DNA from: Bacteroidales bacterium
Lineage (GTDB): Bacteria; Bacteroidota; Bacteroidia; Bacteroidales; Paludibacteraceae
Direction: 5' to 3'
Assembly: GCA_012837685.1 (NCBI GenBank)
Contig: DUQS01000078.1
Coordinates: forward strand, 1 to 33,696
Length of the DNA: 33,696 nucleotides
Shown here: positions 1-8,757 of the stretch, in pieces
Position numbering within the stretch: position 1 is the stretch's first letter
Layout: every line of letters begins with the position of its first letter
Position numbers and translations under genes: made by a program
Notes under the pieces: model-generated
Databases searched by the model: none
What the model was told of the DNA's origin: nothing
Seen by the model: only the letters and a program-made list of their open reading frames with translations

Positions 1-431
1 ATTTTTTCACTCGAATCGCGTTTTGGACCGCCTCCCAATAAATTGACAGGAAAAAACACCGATGCCAGCGGTTTCATTTCATTTAGCAAACTATTGGCTA
101 TAAAGCGAATATCGTTACCGAAAGAGCACCGAATTGCCTCTCCGACAATTAATGCTTCCGGACCTCCCAACGGATGGTTGCAAACAAAAATGAATTTGCC
201 TTGTTTGGGAAGATTTTCTTTGCCTCGTACATTGTATGTAATGTCTAAATAGTCGAGTGCCGGCTTAAAAAAATCAGCTCCTTGTGCACCTTGCGACAAA
301 TCTATTGCCTCGTTCAATTCCGCTTCATGCGCAATTTTTTTGATATAATTGATGACAAAACGCGGTAGTTTTTCTGTTAATTTCGGACCTAAAAGGTTCT
401 CAACATTTACATATTTTGATGTATCTTTCAT
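1..431 (-). CDS. PlsC-like acyltransferase (3' end outside window)
   Basis: This is the first 143 codons of a gene that continues past the left edge. It reads in frame from an ATG at 431 and begins MKDTSKYVNVENLLGPKL. About 80 residues in, it has FVCNHPLGGPEAL, the NHPLGG block of the lysophospholipid acyltransferase superfamily (the HX4D-like catalytic region), followed by RFIANSLLNEMKPLASVFFPVN. Bacteroidetes proteins of this kind are annotated as hemolysin-like or 1-acylglycerol-3-phosphate acyltransferases; some make amino-acid lipids such as glycine lipids. The exact substrate cannot be told here. It starts 9 nt after the sufS stop, so it is probably the last known gene of the suf transcript, although no functional link to Fe-S assembly is evident. 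Confidence 0.75.
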   Translation of the reverse strand, partial: MKDTSKYVNVENLLGPKLTEKLPRFVINYIKKIAHEAELNEAIDLSQGAQGADFFKPALDYLDITYNVRGKENLPKQGKFIFVCNHPLGGPEALIVGEAIRCSFGNDIRFIANSLLNEMKPLASVFFPVNLLGGGPKRDSSEK

Positions 432-440
432 AGAAGTATG

Positions 441-1664
441 TTAATTTAATATGCTGATGCAATGTTCCAAATGTTCGATGAATTGGTCAATTTCAGCTTT
501 AGTATTATACAAAGCAAACGAAATGCGCGCCGTGCCGGTCATGCCCAGCGATTCGATTAACGGTTGGGCGCAATGATGTCCCGTGCGGATAGCGACGCCG
601 GTTTTGTCGAGAAACATTCCCAAATCGTAGTGGTGAATATTGCCCACTTGAAACGAAATAATGCCGCTCTTAGTTGCTGCCGTACCGATAATTTTCATAT
701 TGGGAATAGCTTGCATACGTTCGGTGGCATACGCTAACAGTTCGTTTTCGTAAACGGCAATTTGTTCAAGACCTATATTGCTGATGTAATCTAAAGCTGT
801 TGCTAAAGCCACTGAACCGATAAAATCGGGCGTTCCGGCTTCAAATTTGTAGGGCAATTTGTTGAAAGTAGTTTTTTCAAATGTTACATTTTCAATCATC
901 TCGCCGCCACCTTGGTAGGGAGGCAGTTTGTCAAGCCATGCAGTTTTGCCGTATAAAACCCCTATGCCCGTTGGTCCGTAAATTTTATGTCCTGAAAAAA
1001 CGTAAAAATCGACATCTAAATCTTGCACATCTACCGGCAAGTGTGCAACGGATTGTGCTCCGTCCACCAGCACGGGAATATTTTGTGTATGCGCCAAAGC
1101 GGTTATTTTTTTGATAGGGTTAACGGTGCCCAACACATTCGATACGTGCGTTACCGCTATCATTTTTGTACGTTCATTCAACAGTTTTTCCAATTCATCT
1201 AATCGCAAATCACCTTTTTTGTCAATAGGGACAACGCGTAATTTTAAACCTTTGCGCTCGGCAACCATTTGCCACGGCACGATATTGGAATGGTGTTCCA
1301 TTTGCGTTATTACAATTTCGTCGTCCGCTTGGCATAGTTCCGAAAAGCAAGAAGCCACCAGATTGATAGATTCTGTAGTTCCTCGCGTAAAGATAATTTC
1401 TTTGGCATCGTTAGCATGAATAAAATCGGCTACGGTTTGGCGCGCCGATTCGTGGGCGGCGGTTGCCAATTGGCTCAAATGGTGTACGCCACGGTGAATA
1501 TTGGCGTTTTGTGTGGTGTAAAGTTCCGTCATTTTATCTAATACACAGCGGGGTTTTTGTGTAGTTGCTGCATTGTCGAAATAAATCAACGGTTTGCCAA
1601 AGATTTGATCCGATAATATCGGAAAATCGGTACGAATTTTTTCTATATCAACTATTGGTGTCAT
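441..1664 (-). CDS. sufS: Cysteine desulfurase SufS
   Basis: A 407-residue class V aminotransferase-fold, PLP-dependent enzyme that takes sulfur from L-cysteine as a persulfide and passes it to the SufBCD scaffold. The PLP-binding lysine is K227 in SGHKIYGPTG. The persulfide-forming cysteine is C365 in RTGHHCAQP, the short-loop arrangement of the SufS (group II) type rather than IscS. HRGVHHLSQLAT and the DGAQS aspartate site are also present. The length is normal for the family. It lies 16 nt downstream of sufD on the same strand. No separate SufE or SufU sulfur acceptor gene is seen in the window. Confidence 0.96.
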   Translation of the reverse strand: MTPIVDIEKIRTDFPILSDQIFGKPLIYFDNAATTQKPRCVLDKMTELYTTQNANIHRGVHHLSQLATAAHESARQTVADFIHANDAKEIIFTRGTTESINLVASCFSELCQADDEIVITQMEHHSNIVPWQMVAERKGLKLRVVPIDKKGDLRLDELEKLLNERTKMIAVTHVSNVLGTVNPIKKITALAHTQNIPVLVDGAQSVAHLPVDVQDLDVDFYVFSGHKIYGPTGIGVLYGKTAWLDKLPPYQGGGEMIENVTFEKTTFNKLPYKFEAGTPDFIGSVALATALDYISNIGLEQIAVYENELLAYATERMQAIPNMKIIGTAATKSGIISFQVGNIHHYDLGMFLDKTGVAIRTGHHCAQPLIESLGMTGTARISFALYNTKAEIDQFIEHLEHCISILN

Positions 1665-1680
1665 TTTTTATTTATTTTAT

Positions 1681-3018
1681 TCAACATCCGCTACATCCTT
1701 TGCATTTTATGGAATTGCCACGTAAACGGCGTTCAACCATGCTGCGTAACTGGTCGCGCAGGGGTTCTACTGCTACATAGTTTAAAATATCGGCGGTAAA
1801 AGCCGAAAGTAACATCATGCGCGCTTCTGTCTTATCAATTCCGCGTGTCTGCATGTAAAAAAGTGCCGATTCGTCTAAACGACCGGTAGTGGCACCATGA
1901 CTGCACTTGACATCATCAGCATAAATTTCCAATTGCGGTTTGGTGTACATTTGCGCCTCTTTGGTCAGGCAAATGTTATTATTGGTTTGGTAGGCTTCTG
2001 TTTTTTGCGCATTTTTTTGAACGACAACACGTCCCGAAAAAGTTCCTTCTGCTTGCCCTCCGAGTATATATTTGTAAAGTTCGTTACTTTTGCAATGTGG
2101 TGCAAGGTGACGAATTACCGTGAAATTTTCGTTTTGTTGGGTTCTATCGCTTACCAACATACCTCCCAACCAAGTTTCGGCACCGCTTCCTTCTAAATCT
2201 ATTTCAATGTGGTTGCGCGTACAGCCGTTGTTTAAGCCTATTGTATTGACAACTGCTTTTGAGTTGGCATTTTGTTGTATAAAAATTTGTTTAAGACTGT
2301 TGGTTTTTAAATGGGTGCTTTCGAGACTGTAATAATCAAAATTGGCATTTTCTGCGATAAAAATTTCAGTCAATTGATGGCTGAAGAAATTAACATCGCT
2401 CGTAGCATGGTCGCATACAAGTAGTTTTGCTTGCGCACCTTCTTCCAAAATGATAAGGTTACGGCTGAATGTCAACAAATCGACTTTGGAACGCAGTATA
2501 TTAATAAGTTGTATCGGGTTTTCGCACTGTCTGTTTTTTGGAACGTACAGAAAAAATCCGTCTTGGGAAAAAGTTTCATTGAAAGCGACGAAACCATCGG
2601 TTTTTTTAACCGTCTTTTGACCCAAATAACGATTTACTAATTCGGGATAAAGTTGGCAAGCCTCGCTCAAAGAACACATCAACACGCCGTCGGGCAAAGA
2701 TTTGGTTTGTTTAGGTACGTGAAATTGGTCGTTGAGCATAAAAAACAAATCGGTGCGGATGCCCGGCACGTTGCACGCAAATATCTCTTTGTCGTTCACA
2801 GGGCTGTTTATACGGTTGATGTTCACGCCGTAATTGATGCCCAATTGCTTTTGAATTTGGCTATACAGATAATCTTCCTGTTGTCGCGTAGGAAATCCTA
2901 TCTGTTCAAATAGAGCAAATGCCTTATCGCGCCGATTGTTCAGTAGCGTGGCAGAACTGTTTTTCAGTGCCATTGAAGCCTGTCGGTACAAATCAATATA
3001 TTGTTGTTCAAAATTCAT
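1681..3018 (-). CDS. sufD: Fe-S cluster assembly protein SufD
   Basis: A 445-residue beta-helix scaffold protein of the SufBC2D complex, in which nascent Fe-S clusters form at the SufB-SufD interface. The C-terminal SufB/D core is clear, including KCSHGATTGRLDE with H374, which corresponds to the conserved SufD histidine used in cluster assembly, and FYMQTRGIDKTEAR. The protein ends in KCKGCSGC, a terminal CxxCxxC tail at C439, C442 and C445. The E. coli protein has no such tail, though cysteine-containing tails may be usual in Bacteroidales. It lies between sufC (54 nt upstream) and sufS. Confidence 0.94.
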   Translation of the reverse strand: MNFEQQYIDLYRQASMALKNSSATLLNNRRDKAFALFEQIGFPTRQQEDYLYSQIQKQLGINYGVNINRINSPVNDKEIFACNVPGIRTDLFFMLNDQFHVPKQTKSLPDGVLMCSLSEACQLYPELVNRYLGQKTVKKTDGFVAFNETFSQDGFFLYVPKNRQCENPIQLINILRSKVDLLTFSRNLIILEEGAQAKLLVCDHATSDVNFFSHQLTEIFIAENANFDYYSLESTHLKTNSLKQIFIQQNANSKAVVNTIGLNNGCTRNHIEIDLEGSGAETWLGGMLVSDRTQQNENFTVIRHLAPHCKSNELYKYILGGQAEGTFSGRVVVQKNAQKTEAYQTNNNICLTKEAQMYTKPQLEIYADDVKCSHGATTGRLDESALFYMQTRGIDKTEARMMLLSAFTADILNYVAVEPLRDQLRSMVERRLRGNSIKCKGCSGC

Positions 3019-3072
3019 AATCCGTTATTTAAACCACATAGCGAAAAGAAAGGTTTATATGGTTTATTTTGT

Positions 3073-3822
3073 TTATTCAAATTCGTTTTTAATCCAATCG
3101 TAGCCTTCTTCTTCCAGTTTGAGTGCTAAATTTTTATCACCTGTTTTTACAATACTGCCGTTGTAGAGGACATGTACAAAATCGGGGACAATATAGTCGA
3201 GCAGACGTTGATAGTGTGTAATAATGATAGAAGCGTTGTCGCTGCTTTTCAGCGCATTCACACCGTTTGCCACAACGCGTAGCGCATCAATGTCGAGACC
3301 GGAATCGGTTTCGTCGAGAATGGATAGACGCGGTTCGAGCATTGCCATTTGAAAAATTTCGTTACGCTTTTTTTCGCCGCCCGAAAAGCCTTCGTTTACC
3401 GAACGATTAGTCAATTTGCTATCCAATTCTATCAACTCTTTTTTGGCGCGCATCAATTTCAGAAATTCCGAAGCTGAAGTGGGTTCCAATCCTCTGTGTT
3501 TGCGGTGTTCGTTCACGGCTGCACGCATAAAATTGACCATACTTACCCCGGGAATTTCCACCGGATATTGAAAACTCATAAAAATGCCTTCACGCGAACG
3601 CTCTTCGGGCGATAACGCTAATAAATTTTTGCCGTAGAAAGTTACTGTGCCTTCGGTTACGGTAAAAGCCGGATTGCCCGTAAGTACCGCTGAAAGTGTC
3701 GATTTTCCGGCACCATTTGGTCCCATAATGGCGTGTACTTCACCGGCACGGACGGTTAAGTTCAATCCTTTCAGGATTTCCTTTCCATTGATGGAAGCGT
3801 GTAAATTATTGATTTCTAACAT
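3073..3822 (-). CDS. sufC: Fe-S cluster assembly ATPase SufC
   Basis: A 249-residue soluble ABC-type ATPase that drives conformational change in the SufBCD scaffold. Walker A is GPNGAGKST (residues 34-42). The ABC signature GFSGGEKKRNEIFQM, with the SufC-specific KKRNE, begins near 145. Walker B with its glutamate is LSILDETDSGLD (D170, E171). The length is typical. The start codon sits inside the end of pnuC: the sequence ATGTTAG serves as the sufC start and the pnuC stop in different frames, so translation is probably coupled. This is unusual because sufC normally follows sufB directly. Confidence 0.97.
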   Translation of the reverse strand: MLEINNLHASINGKEILKGLNLTVRAGEVHAIMGPNGAGKSTLSAVLTGNPAFTVTEGTVTFYGKNLLALSPEERSREGIFMSFQYPVEIPGVSMVNFMRAAVNEHRKHRGLEPTSASEFLKLMRAKKELIELDSKLTNRSVNEGFSGGEKKRNEIFQMAMLEPRLSILDETDSGLDIDALRVVANGVNALKSSDNASIIITHYQRLLDYIVPDFVHVLYNGSIVKTGDKNLALKLEEEGYDWIKNEFE

Positions 3823-4466
3823 ATTATTTGTTGTTGTCTATTTTCTGTTTGTAATAAATATTCTTTTCGCCATCTGAAAAATGCGCGTGTACCGATGCAG
3901 AAGTAAACGCTGTACAATATAGCCGTGAAATACAGTCCTAAAGTAGCGTAAAACACCGTACTGCTCGCATCAATCATCATCCACAAAGCCCAACTTTCCA
4001 ATTTTTTGCGCGTCAGCAAAGCTTGTCCCGCAATACTTGCCATGGTCAGCAACGCATCAATATTCGGACAAGCAGGCGTTTCGATATTTTCGGGAAATAG
4101 TTCCGAAAAATAGACCACTAATCTTGCCCACAATAAGCCTGCTACTATAATAATTATTCCAATTACTATTCGCCAATGAACTTTTAACAGACTGATTTTC
4201 AATTTTTTTTGTTGTTCATTTGGCTTGCTCCAACTGTATATACCGTAGCAACATAGCGAAAAAAAGACCACTTGCAGCAACATCATCGAGTAGAGTTGGT
4301 TTTGATAAAAAATAATGAAATACAATACATTGTTTACCAAACCGATGTAAAAATTTATCACTTTGCCCATCGCTGCTAATGACACCGCTGCGAGACCTGT
4401 CAGCACGCCTGCTAATTCCAGCCACGAAAGCGAATAACCCAATACTGTAAATGCGATAGCGGACAT
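3816..4466 (-). CDS. pnuC: Nicotinamide riboside/mononucleotide transporter PnuC family
   Basis: A 216-residue integral membrane protein with about seven hydrophobic segments. The family signatures are MGKVINFYIGLVNNVLYF, then LYSMMLLQVVFF, CYGIYSW, and near the C-terminus SWALWMMIDASSTVFYA with the conserved tryptophans. PnuC proteins move nicotinamide riboside by facilitated diffusion. Close relatives (PnuT, PnuX) carry thiamine or riboflavin, and the substrate cannot be fixed from sequence alone. No thiamine riboswitch is visible in the 50 nt upstream. The gene overlaps sufC by 7 nt and sits inside the suf operon, which is an odd location. Confidence 0.87.
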   Translation of the reverse strand: MSAIAFTVLGYSLSWLELAGVLTGLAAVSLAAMGKVINFYIGLVNNVLYFIIFYQNQLYSMMLLQVVFFSLCCYGIYSWSKPNEQQKKLKISLLKVHWRIVIGIIIIVAGLLWARLVVYFSELFPENIETPACPNIDALLTMASIAGQALLTRKKLESWALWMMIDASSTVFYATLGLYFTAILYSVYFCIGTRAFFRWRKEYLLQTENRQQQIIC

Positions 4467-4516
4467 AATTTATAATGATAAGTTGTTTAAAGTGATAAAG
4501 TTTTAAACTAAATGAA

Positions 4517-5101
4517 TTATATGATTGCTTGTTTTACTAAACTCATAATATATTCAAATAATACATCATCTGTAATTTTCAACTCATAATCACCATTTCC
4601 CCAATGTCCTATATTGGAGACATCTCGTGTAATATTTTTAGGATCATCAAGTTGCCCTTTGGGCAAATTAATAAACATTTTAAGAGACTTGTTTTGAATC
4701 TCTATATCGGCAATATTACGACGATCTTTTTTGAATGCGATGTATAATTTTTGTGGTTTTATTTCAATGTCATCTGCTAAATTCAGAATACCAGATTTAT
4801 ATTTTTCATATAATTCTATAATATCGTCTGATTTGTTATTTAAAAAATCTTCTTCGGTATAAGTTTTTAATTCTTTTGCGACTTCTGCATATTCCAATTT
4901 GTTTTGAATTGTAGGTTTAATGCTTACTACTGAGCTTTTTTTAAGAGGATTAATAATTATTATATCCTCTTCATACCGTTTTACTTCCCATAATTCAATT
5001 GCTAAATCTTTGAAATTAGTTGCTTCTCGTTGATTTTCCGTAAAACTAGGAGACACAAAAGCCACACGTGTTTGTGACCAGTCAACATCATCACGTTTCA
5101 A
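4517..5101 (-). pseudogene. DUF5655-type protein, C-terminal part (frameshifted or second ORF)
   Basis: This frame encodes 194 residues and can only begin at a TTG (5099-5101) that overlaps the TGA of the preceding frame. Its start, LKRDDVDWSQTRVAFVSPSF, does not resemble a protein N-terminus. It reads as the continuation of the upstream frame in a family of roughly 300-residue proteins with an N-terminal PD-(D/E)XK-like domain and a C-terminal DUF5655 domain. The C-terminal half contains KPQKLYIAFKKDRRN, MFINLPKGQLDDPKN and GHWGNGDYELKI, which I recognise as DUF5655. The function of the family is unknown. The region is visibly more AT-rich than the suf genes, which suggests acquisition. It could be a broken gene, a coupled two-subunit pair, or a recoded gene. 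Confidence 0.7.
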
Positions 5102-5418
5102 GTTTTTTTAAGATTTTCGTTGTATTCTACAATAAAATCAGCTTTATTTTGAAGCATTAAATTCAAATATGTAAATCCTTGATCAACAACACTACTATTT
5201 CTATCTCTCTTATATTCAACAATCACAAATGCTTTAGCTTGAGGATCAAAAGCCAAAGAATCTATACGTTTATTTTTAATGTTAAATTCTGATTTAACAA
5301 GTTCAACACCCATTATTTCAAATAAATTATTTTCAAATAATTTTTGAATCTCTTTTTCTAACTTAAAAGATTTTTCTTTAATACGAACAAGTTGTTTGTC
5401 TTTTGTCTTAAAAATCAT
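5098..5418 (-). pseudogene. PD-(D/E)XK nuclease-like N-terminal part of DUF5655-family protein
   Basis: The frame gives 106 residues, starting at an ATG at 5418 (MIFKTKDKQLVRIKEKSF). It carries a complete-looking PD-(D/E)XK active-site pattern: D53 in KRIDSLAFD, then E68 and K70 in FVIVEYKRD, with Q80 in VVDQGFTY, as in RecB/NucS-like nucleases. The frame ends at TGA just after an A7 run (5103-5109). One extra A, or a -1 ribosomal slip, would give LKKNLKRDDVDW and join it to the next frame in line with the family. It lies 30 nt downstream of sufB. The nuclease assignment is from motif only; substrate and role are unknown. Confidence 0.7.
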
Positions 5419-5448
5419 ATCGCAAATTATGTTATGAAAATTATCATT

Positions 5449-6894
5449 TTATCCCACGCTACCTTCCAACGAAATTTGCAGTAACTTTTGCGCTTCGACG
5501 GCAAATTCCATTGGTAATTTATTCAGTACTTCTTTGGCGTAGCCATTCACTATTAAACCGATAGCGTCTTCGGTGCCTATCCCGCGCTGATTGCAATAAA
5601 AAAGTTGGTCTTCGCTAATTTTGCTGGTTGTGGCTTCGTGTTCTATTATTGCTGTGTCGTTTTTGATGTCCATATACGGAAACGTGTGCGCACCGCATCG
5701 GTCGCTCAATAGCAAGCTGTCGCACTGCGAAAAATTGCGTGCGCCGTCGGCATTCGGCACAACTTTTACCAAACCGCGATACGAATTTTGGCTTTGTCCC
5801 GCTGAAATACCTTTTGATATGATGCGACTGCGTGTGTTTTTGCCGAGATGAATCATTTTTGTGCCAGTGTCGGCTTGTTGATAATTGTTAGTTACGGCAA
5901 CCGAATAAAATTCACCTACCGAATTATCGCCTTTTAGAATGCAGCTTGGGTATTTCCACGTGATTGCCGAACCGGTTTCTACTTGTGTCCACGAAATTTT
6001 GGAATTATTGCCCTTACAAATGGCGCGTTTGGTTACAAAATTATAGATACCGCCACGTCCGTCTTTATCACCCGGATACCAGTTTTGCACAGTGCTGTAT
6101 TTCACTTCGGCGTTGTCCATTACTACTATTTCTACAATAGCTGCGTGTAGCTGATTTTCATCGCGCATCGGAGCTGTGCAACCTTCTAAATACGACACGT
6201 AAGCATCATTGTCGCACACAATAAGCGTGCGCTCAAATTGTCCGGTATTAATGGCGTTGATGCGGAAATAGGTCGAAAGTTCCATCGGGCAACGCACGCC
6301 TTTTGGAATATAAACAAACGAACCGTCGGAAAAAACGGCACTATTGAGAGCTGCAAAAAAATTGTCGGTATAAGGCACCACCGAACCAAGGTATCGGCGT
6401 ACCAAATCGGGATGGTCTTTTACGGCATCACTGAAGGAGCAAAAAATAATGCCTCTTTCAGCCAAGTTTTCGCGAAATGTAGTTTTTACGCTCACACTGT
6501 CCATTATCGCATCGACAGCAACTCCCGAAAGTGCTTTTTGCTCTTCAATGGGAATGCCAAGTTTGTTGAAAGTGTTAATTAATTCGGGGTCAACTTCGTC
6601 GAGACTTTGCGGAGCATGTTTGCGAGGAGCTGCGTAATAAGCAATTTGTTGGTAATCAATTTCGGGAATGGTAAGGTGCGCCCAATTTGGCATCTTCATC
6701 GTTAGCCAATAGCGGTAAGCTTTCAGGCGAAATTCGAGCAGCCAGTCGGGTTCGTTTTTTTTCGAAGAAATGAGGCGAATAACGTTTTCGTCAAGACCGT
6801 GAGGAATAACCTCTGTTTCAATGTCGGTAGTGAATCCGTATTTATAATCGCCCGATGTAACTTCTTCAATGATATTTGTTTTCTTTTTAGACAT
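5449..6894 (-). CDS. sufB: Fe-S cluster assembly scaffold SufB
   Basis: A 481-residue SufB, the central scaffold on which Fe-S clusters are built with SufC and SufD. Recognisable blocks are [55 protein letters not shown] (the C-terminal conserved cysteine region) and the end [20 protein letters not shown]. An upstream in-frame ATG at 6960 would add 22 residues that do not fit the family. The start MSKKKTN at 6894 is preferred because a TACTTTTG -7 promoter box lies about 20 nt upstream. It is the first gene of the suf operon; the order after it is interrupted by the DUF5655 gene and pnuC. Confidence 0.95.
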   Translation of the reverse strand: MSKKKTNIIEEVTSGDYKYGFTTDIETEVIPHGLDENVIRLISSKKNEPDWLLEFRLKAYRYWLTMKMPNWAHLTIPEIDYQQIAYYAAPRKHAPQSLDEVDPELINTFNKLGIPIEEQKALSGVAVDAIMDSVSVKTTFRENLAERGIIFCSFSDAVKDHPDLVRRYLGSVVPYTDNFFAALNSAVFSDGSFVYIPKGVRCPMELSTYFRINAINTGQFERTLIVCDNDAYVSYLEGCTAPMRDENQLHAAIVEIVVMDNAEVKYSTVQNWYPGDKDGRGGIYNFVTKRAICKGNNSKISWTQVETGSAITWKYPSCILKGDNSVGEFYSVAVTNNYQQADTGTKMIHLGKNTRSRIISKGISAGQSQNSYRGLVKVVPNADGARNFSQCDSLLLSDRCGAHTFPYMDIKNDTAIIEHEATTSKISEDQLFYCNQRGIGTEDAIGLIVNGYAKEVLNKLPMEFAVEAQKLLQISLEGSVG

Positions 6895-6914
6895 GTTGCT
6901 TTCAGAAAAAACCA

Positions 6915-6922
6915 CAAAAGTA
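6915..6922 (-). promoter_or_regulatory. Putative -7 promoter box of the suf operon
   Basis: On the minus strand this reads TACTTTTG, an exact match to the Bacteroidetes -7 consensus TAnnTTTG, 20 nt before the preferred sufB ATG. No clear TTTG -33 element is found 19-21 nt upstream. It falls between lptE and sufB, so the suf genes can be transcribed independently of lptE. Confidence 0.55.
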
Positions 6923-6953
6923 TAAAAAATACCACATAATTCTGTATACCAAT

Positions 6954-7469
6954 TTACCAATTAGCGACAGTAGCATTGTAAATATTATCCACCAATTCTT
7001 CAGTAATTTCTTGCATCAGTTGGTCTTGTACATCATTTAAAGTTGATGTGCTGGGGAAGTTTCGGGTGGCAGAAAATGAATGCTCGAAATCTTCCGACGG
7101 ATTTACATTGTTGGCAAATCGCACGCGCACGGTAATGGTAAGTCTTGTTTCGGCGGCTAATGCATCAGCACCGATGGAGAGCGGTTGTAAGCTATATTCT
7201 ACAATTTCGCCTTCCAAACTCAAATCGCCATCGCGGCGTACTTGCGTCAATCGGGTTTGTTTGCTGAAAATGTCGCGCACCTGTTCGGAAAAATATTCAG
7301 CCAAAGGCGGATACACCAACGTGGCGTAATTTTGGAAATCAGCTATGGCGACAGTTTTCACTTTTGAATAATCTATCGATGCGCCGTTGAATTTATACGA
7401 AACGGAGCACGAAATAGCCAATAAATAACTGAATATAAACAAAGTGATAGGTGTGATATTTTTTTTCAT
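6954..7469 (-). CDS. lptE: LPS-assembly lipoprotein LptE (Bacteroidetes type)
   Basis: A 171-residue secreted lipoprotein. The N-terminal signal [20 protein letters not shown] is followed by C21 as the lipidated residue. After it comes [20 protein letters not shown], and later [20 protein letters not shown] and the [12 protein letters not shown] block, which are diagnostic of the LptE family in this phylum. LptE plugs the LptD barrel in the outer membrane and helps deliver LPS to the surface. The gene begins 7 nt after the stop of the sigma-54-type regulator gene, so the two are probably cotranscribed; this pairing is common in Bacteroidales. Confidence 0.88.
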   Translation of the reverse strand: MKKNITPITLFIFSYLLAISCSVSYKFNGASIDYSKVKTVAIADFQNYATLVYPPLAEYFSEQVRDIFSKQTRLTQVRRDGDLSLEGEIVEYSLQPLSIGADALAAETRLTITVRVRFANNVNPSEDFEHSFSATRNFPSTSTLNDVQDQLMQEITEELVDNIYNATVANW

Positions 7470-7476
7470 AACAAAA

Positions 7477-8715
7477 TTATTCCAAATTGTATTCTTTTAT
7501 TTTGCGATATAGGGTGCGTTCCGAAATTTTCAAATCTTGAGCGGCGTATTTACGTTTTCCGTTGTGTCGTTCAAGGGCTTTGCGTATCATTTCCTTTTCT
7601 GCGTCGATAAGCGAAAGCGATTCTTCCACATATTCTTCCGTATCTTCAATGGAATTGTTTTCGTGACTGATTTTTTTAGGTTTCGCTACTGTGCTTGGCG
7701 TAATGTTGATAACATCCGGTGATACAAAAGTAGTTTCGGGATGTTCTTTAAAATCGTTTTGATAGTTCAAACCTTCTTTAGCGATAATTTCGTGTACCAA
7801 TTTTTTCAGGTCGTTCATATCTTTTTTCATATCGAACAACACTTGGTAAAGAATTTCGCGTTCGTTGTTGAATGTTTTGGAACCGGAATGTGTAGGCGAT
7901 AAAACAGCCGGCAAGTTTTCGGTGCTCGCCGCCGATAAGTATCTGTTCAGTGTTTCGGCTGTAATGTTACGATTTTGCTCAATAACCGAAATCTGTTCCG
8001 TTAAGTTTTTCAATTGACGGACATTGCCTTTCCAATAATGATTTTTGAGTAGTGTTTCCGCTTCTTCGTTCAATTTTATGGGTGGCATAGTATATTTTTC
8101 AGCAAAATCGGAAGCAAATTTGCGGAACAGCAGTGGAATATCTTCTTTTCGTTCGCGCAGTGGCGGAATATTTATAGGTACGGCATTGAGGCGGTAATAA
8201 AGGTCTTCCCTGAAACGTCCTTCTCTTATGGCATCCATCATATTCATATTGGTAGCACCCACTACACGCACATTGGTTTTTTGAACTTTCGATGAACCGA
8301 CGCGCATAAATTCACCGGTTTCGAGCACTCTAAGGAGGCGCACTTGCGTTGAAAGCGGCAGTTCGCCCACTTCGTCTAAAAATATAGTGCCGCCGTCGGC
8401 TACTTCAAAATAGCCTTTGCGGTCGGATGTGGCACTGGTAAAAGCACCTTTTTCGTGCCCGAACAGTTCCGAGTCAATAGTTCCTTCGGGTATTGCGCCG
8501 CAATTCACAGCAATGTAAGCGTTATGTTTACGGGGACTGTATTGGTGAATAATTTGCGGAAAAGTCTCTTTGCCGACGCCACTTTCGCCCGTTATCAACA
8601 CAGAAAGGTCGGTACTCGAAACTTGCACCGCAATATCAATGGCGCGATTTAATGCCGGAGCATTGCCAATAATCCCAAAACGCTGTTTAATACGTTGTGT
8701 TTCAGATAATTGCAT
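7477..8715 (-). CDS. Sigma-54-interaction AAA+ transcriptional regulator without receiver domain
   Basis: With the start at 8715 (MQLSETQRIKQRFG) the protein has 412 residues. Frames extending further upstream run through the promoter and look non-coding. There is no N-terminal receiver or sensor domain. The AAA+ core follows almost at once: Walker A GESGVGKE (43-50), the sigma-54 contact loop GAFTSA (90-95), Walker B GGTIFLDEVGEL (D114, E115) and FREDLYYRLNAVP. A Fis-type helix-turn-helix ends the protein (RKYAAQDLKISERTLYRKIK). The loop is normally GAFTGA, so this copy has Ser for the second Gly. Such proteins activate RNA polymerase holding sigma-54. Target genes are unknown, but lptE lies 7 nt downstream. 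A dyad lies in its own leader. Confidence 0.92.
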   Translation of the reverse strand: MQLSETQRIKQRFGIIGNAPALNRAIDIAVQVSSTDLSVLITGESGVGKETFPQIIHQYSPRKHNAYIAVNCGAIPEGTIDSELFGHEKGAFTSATSDRKGYFEVADGGTIFLDEVGELPLSTQVRLLRVLETGEFMRVGSSKVQKTNVRVVGATNMNMMDAIREGRFREDLYYRLNAVPINIPPLRERKEDIPLLFRKFASDFAEKYTMPPIKLNEEAETLLKNHYWKGNVRQLKNLTEQISVIEQNRNITAETLNRYLSAASTENLPAVLSPTHSGSKTFNNEREILYQVLFDMKKDMNDLKKLVHEIIAKEGLNYQNDFKEHPETTFVSPDVINITPSTVAKPKKISHENNSIEDTEEYVEESLSLIDAEKEMIRKALERHNGKRKYAAQDLKISERTLYRKIKEYNLE

Positions 8716-8734
8716 AACAAGTAGTTTTAAGGGA

Positions 8735-8749
8735 CTGCAAATATTGCAG
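8735..8749. repeat. Dyad CTGCAA-ATA-TTGCAG in regulator leader
   Basis: Two perfect 6-bp arms, CTGCAA and TTGCAG, are separated by ATA. The site lies 8 nt downstream of the -7 box and 19 nt before the ATG of the AAA+ regulator gene. The position suits an operator for repression or autoregulation; binding by any protein is inference. Confidence 0.4.
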
Positions 8750-8757
8750 AAAACTGA

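Noticed and set aside
4467-4516. Thiamine or NAD riboswitch before pnuC
   Set aside because: The 50-nt AT-rich gap has no CTGAGA-type box or stable stems and is too short for a known aptamer.
6895-6960. Longer N-terminus for SufB starting at 6960
   Set aside because: The extra 22 residues do not fit the family and the codons overlap a consensus -7 promoter box.
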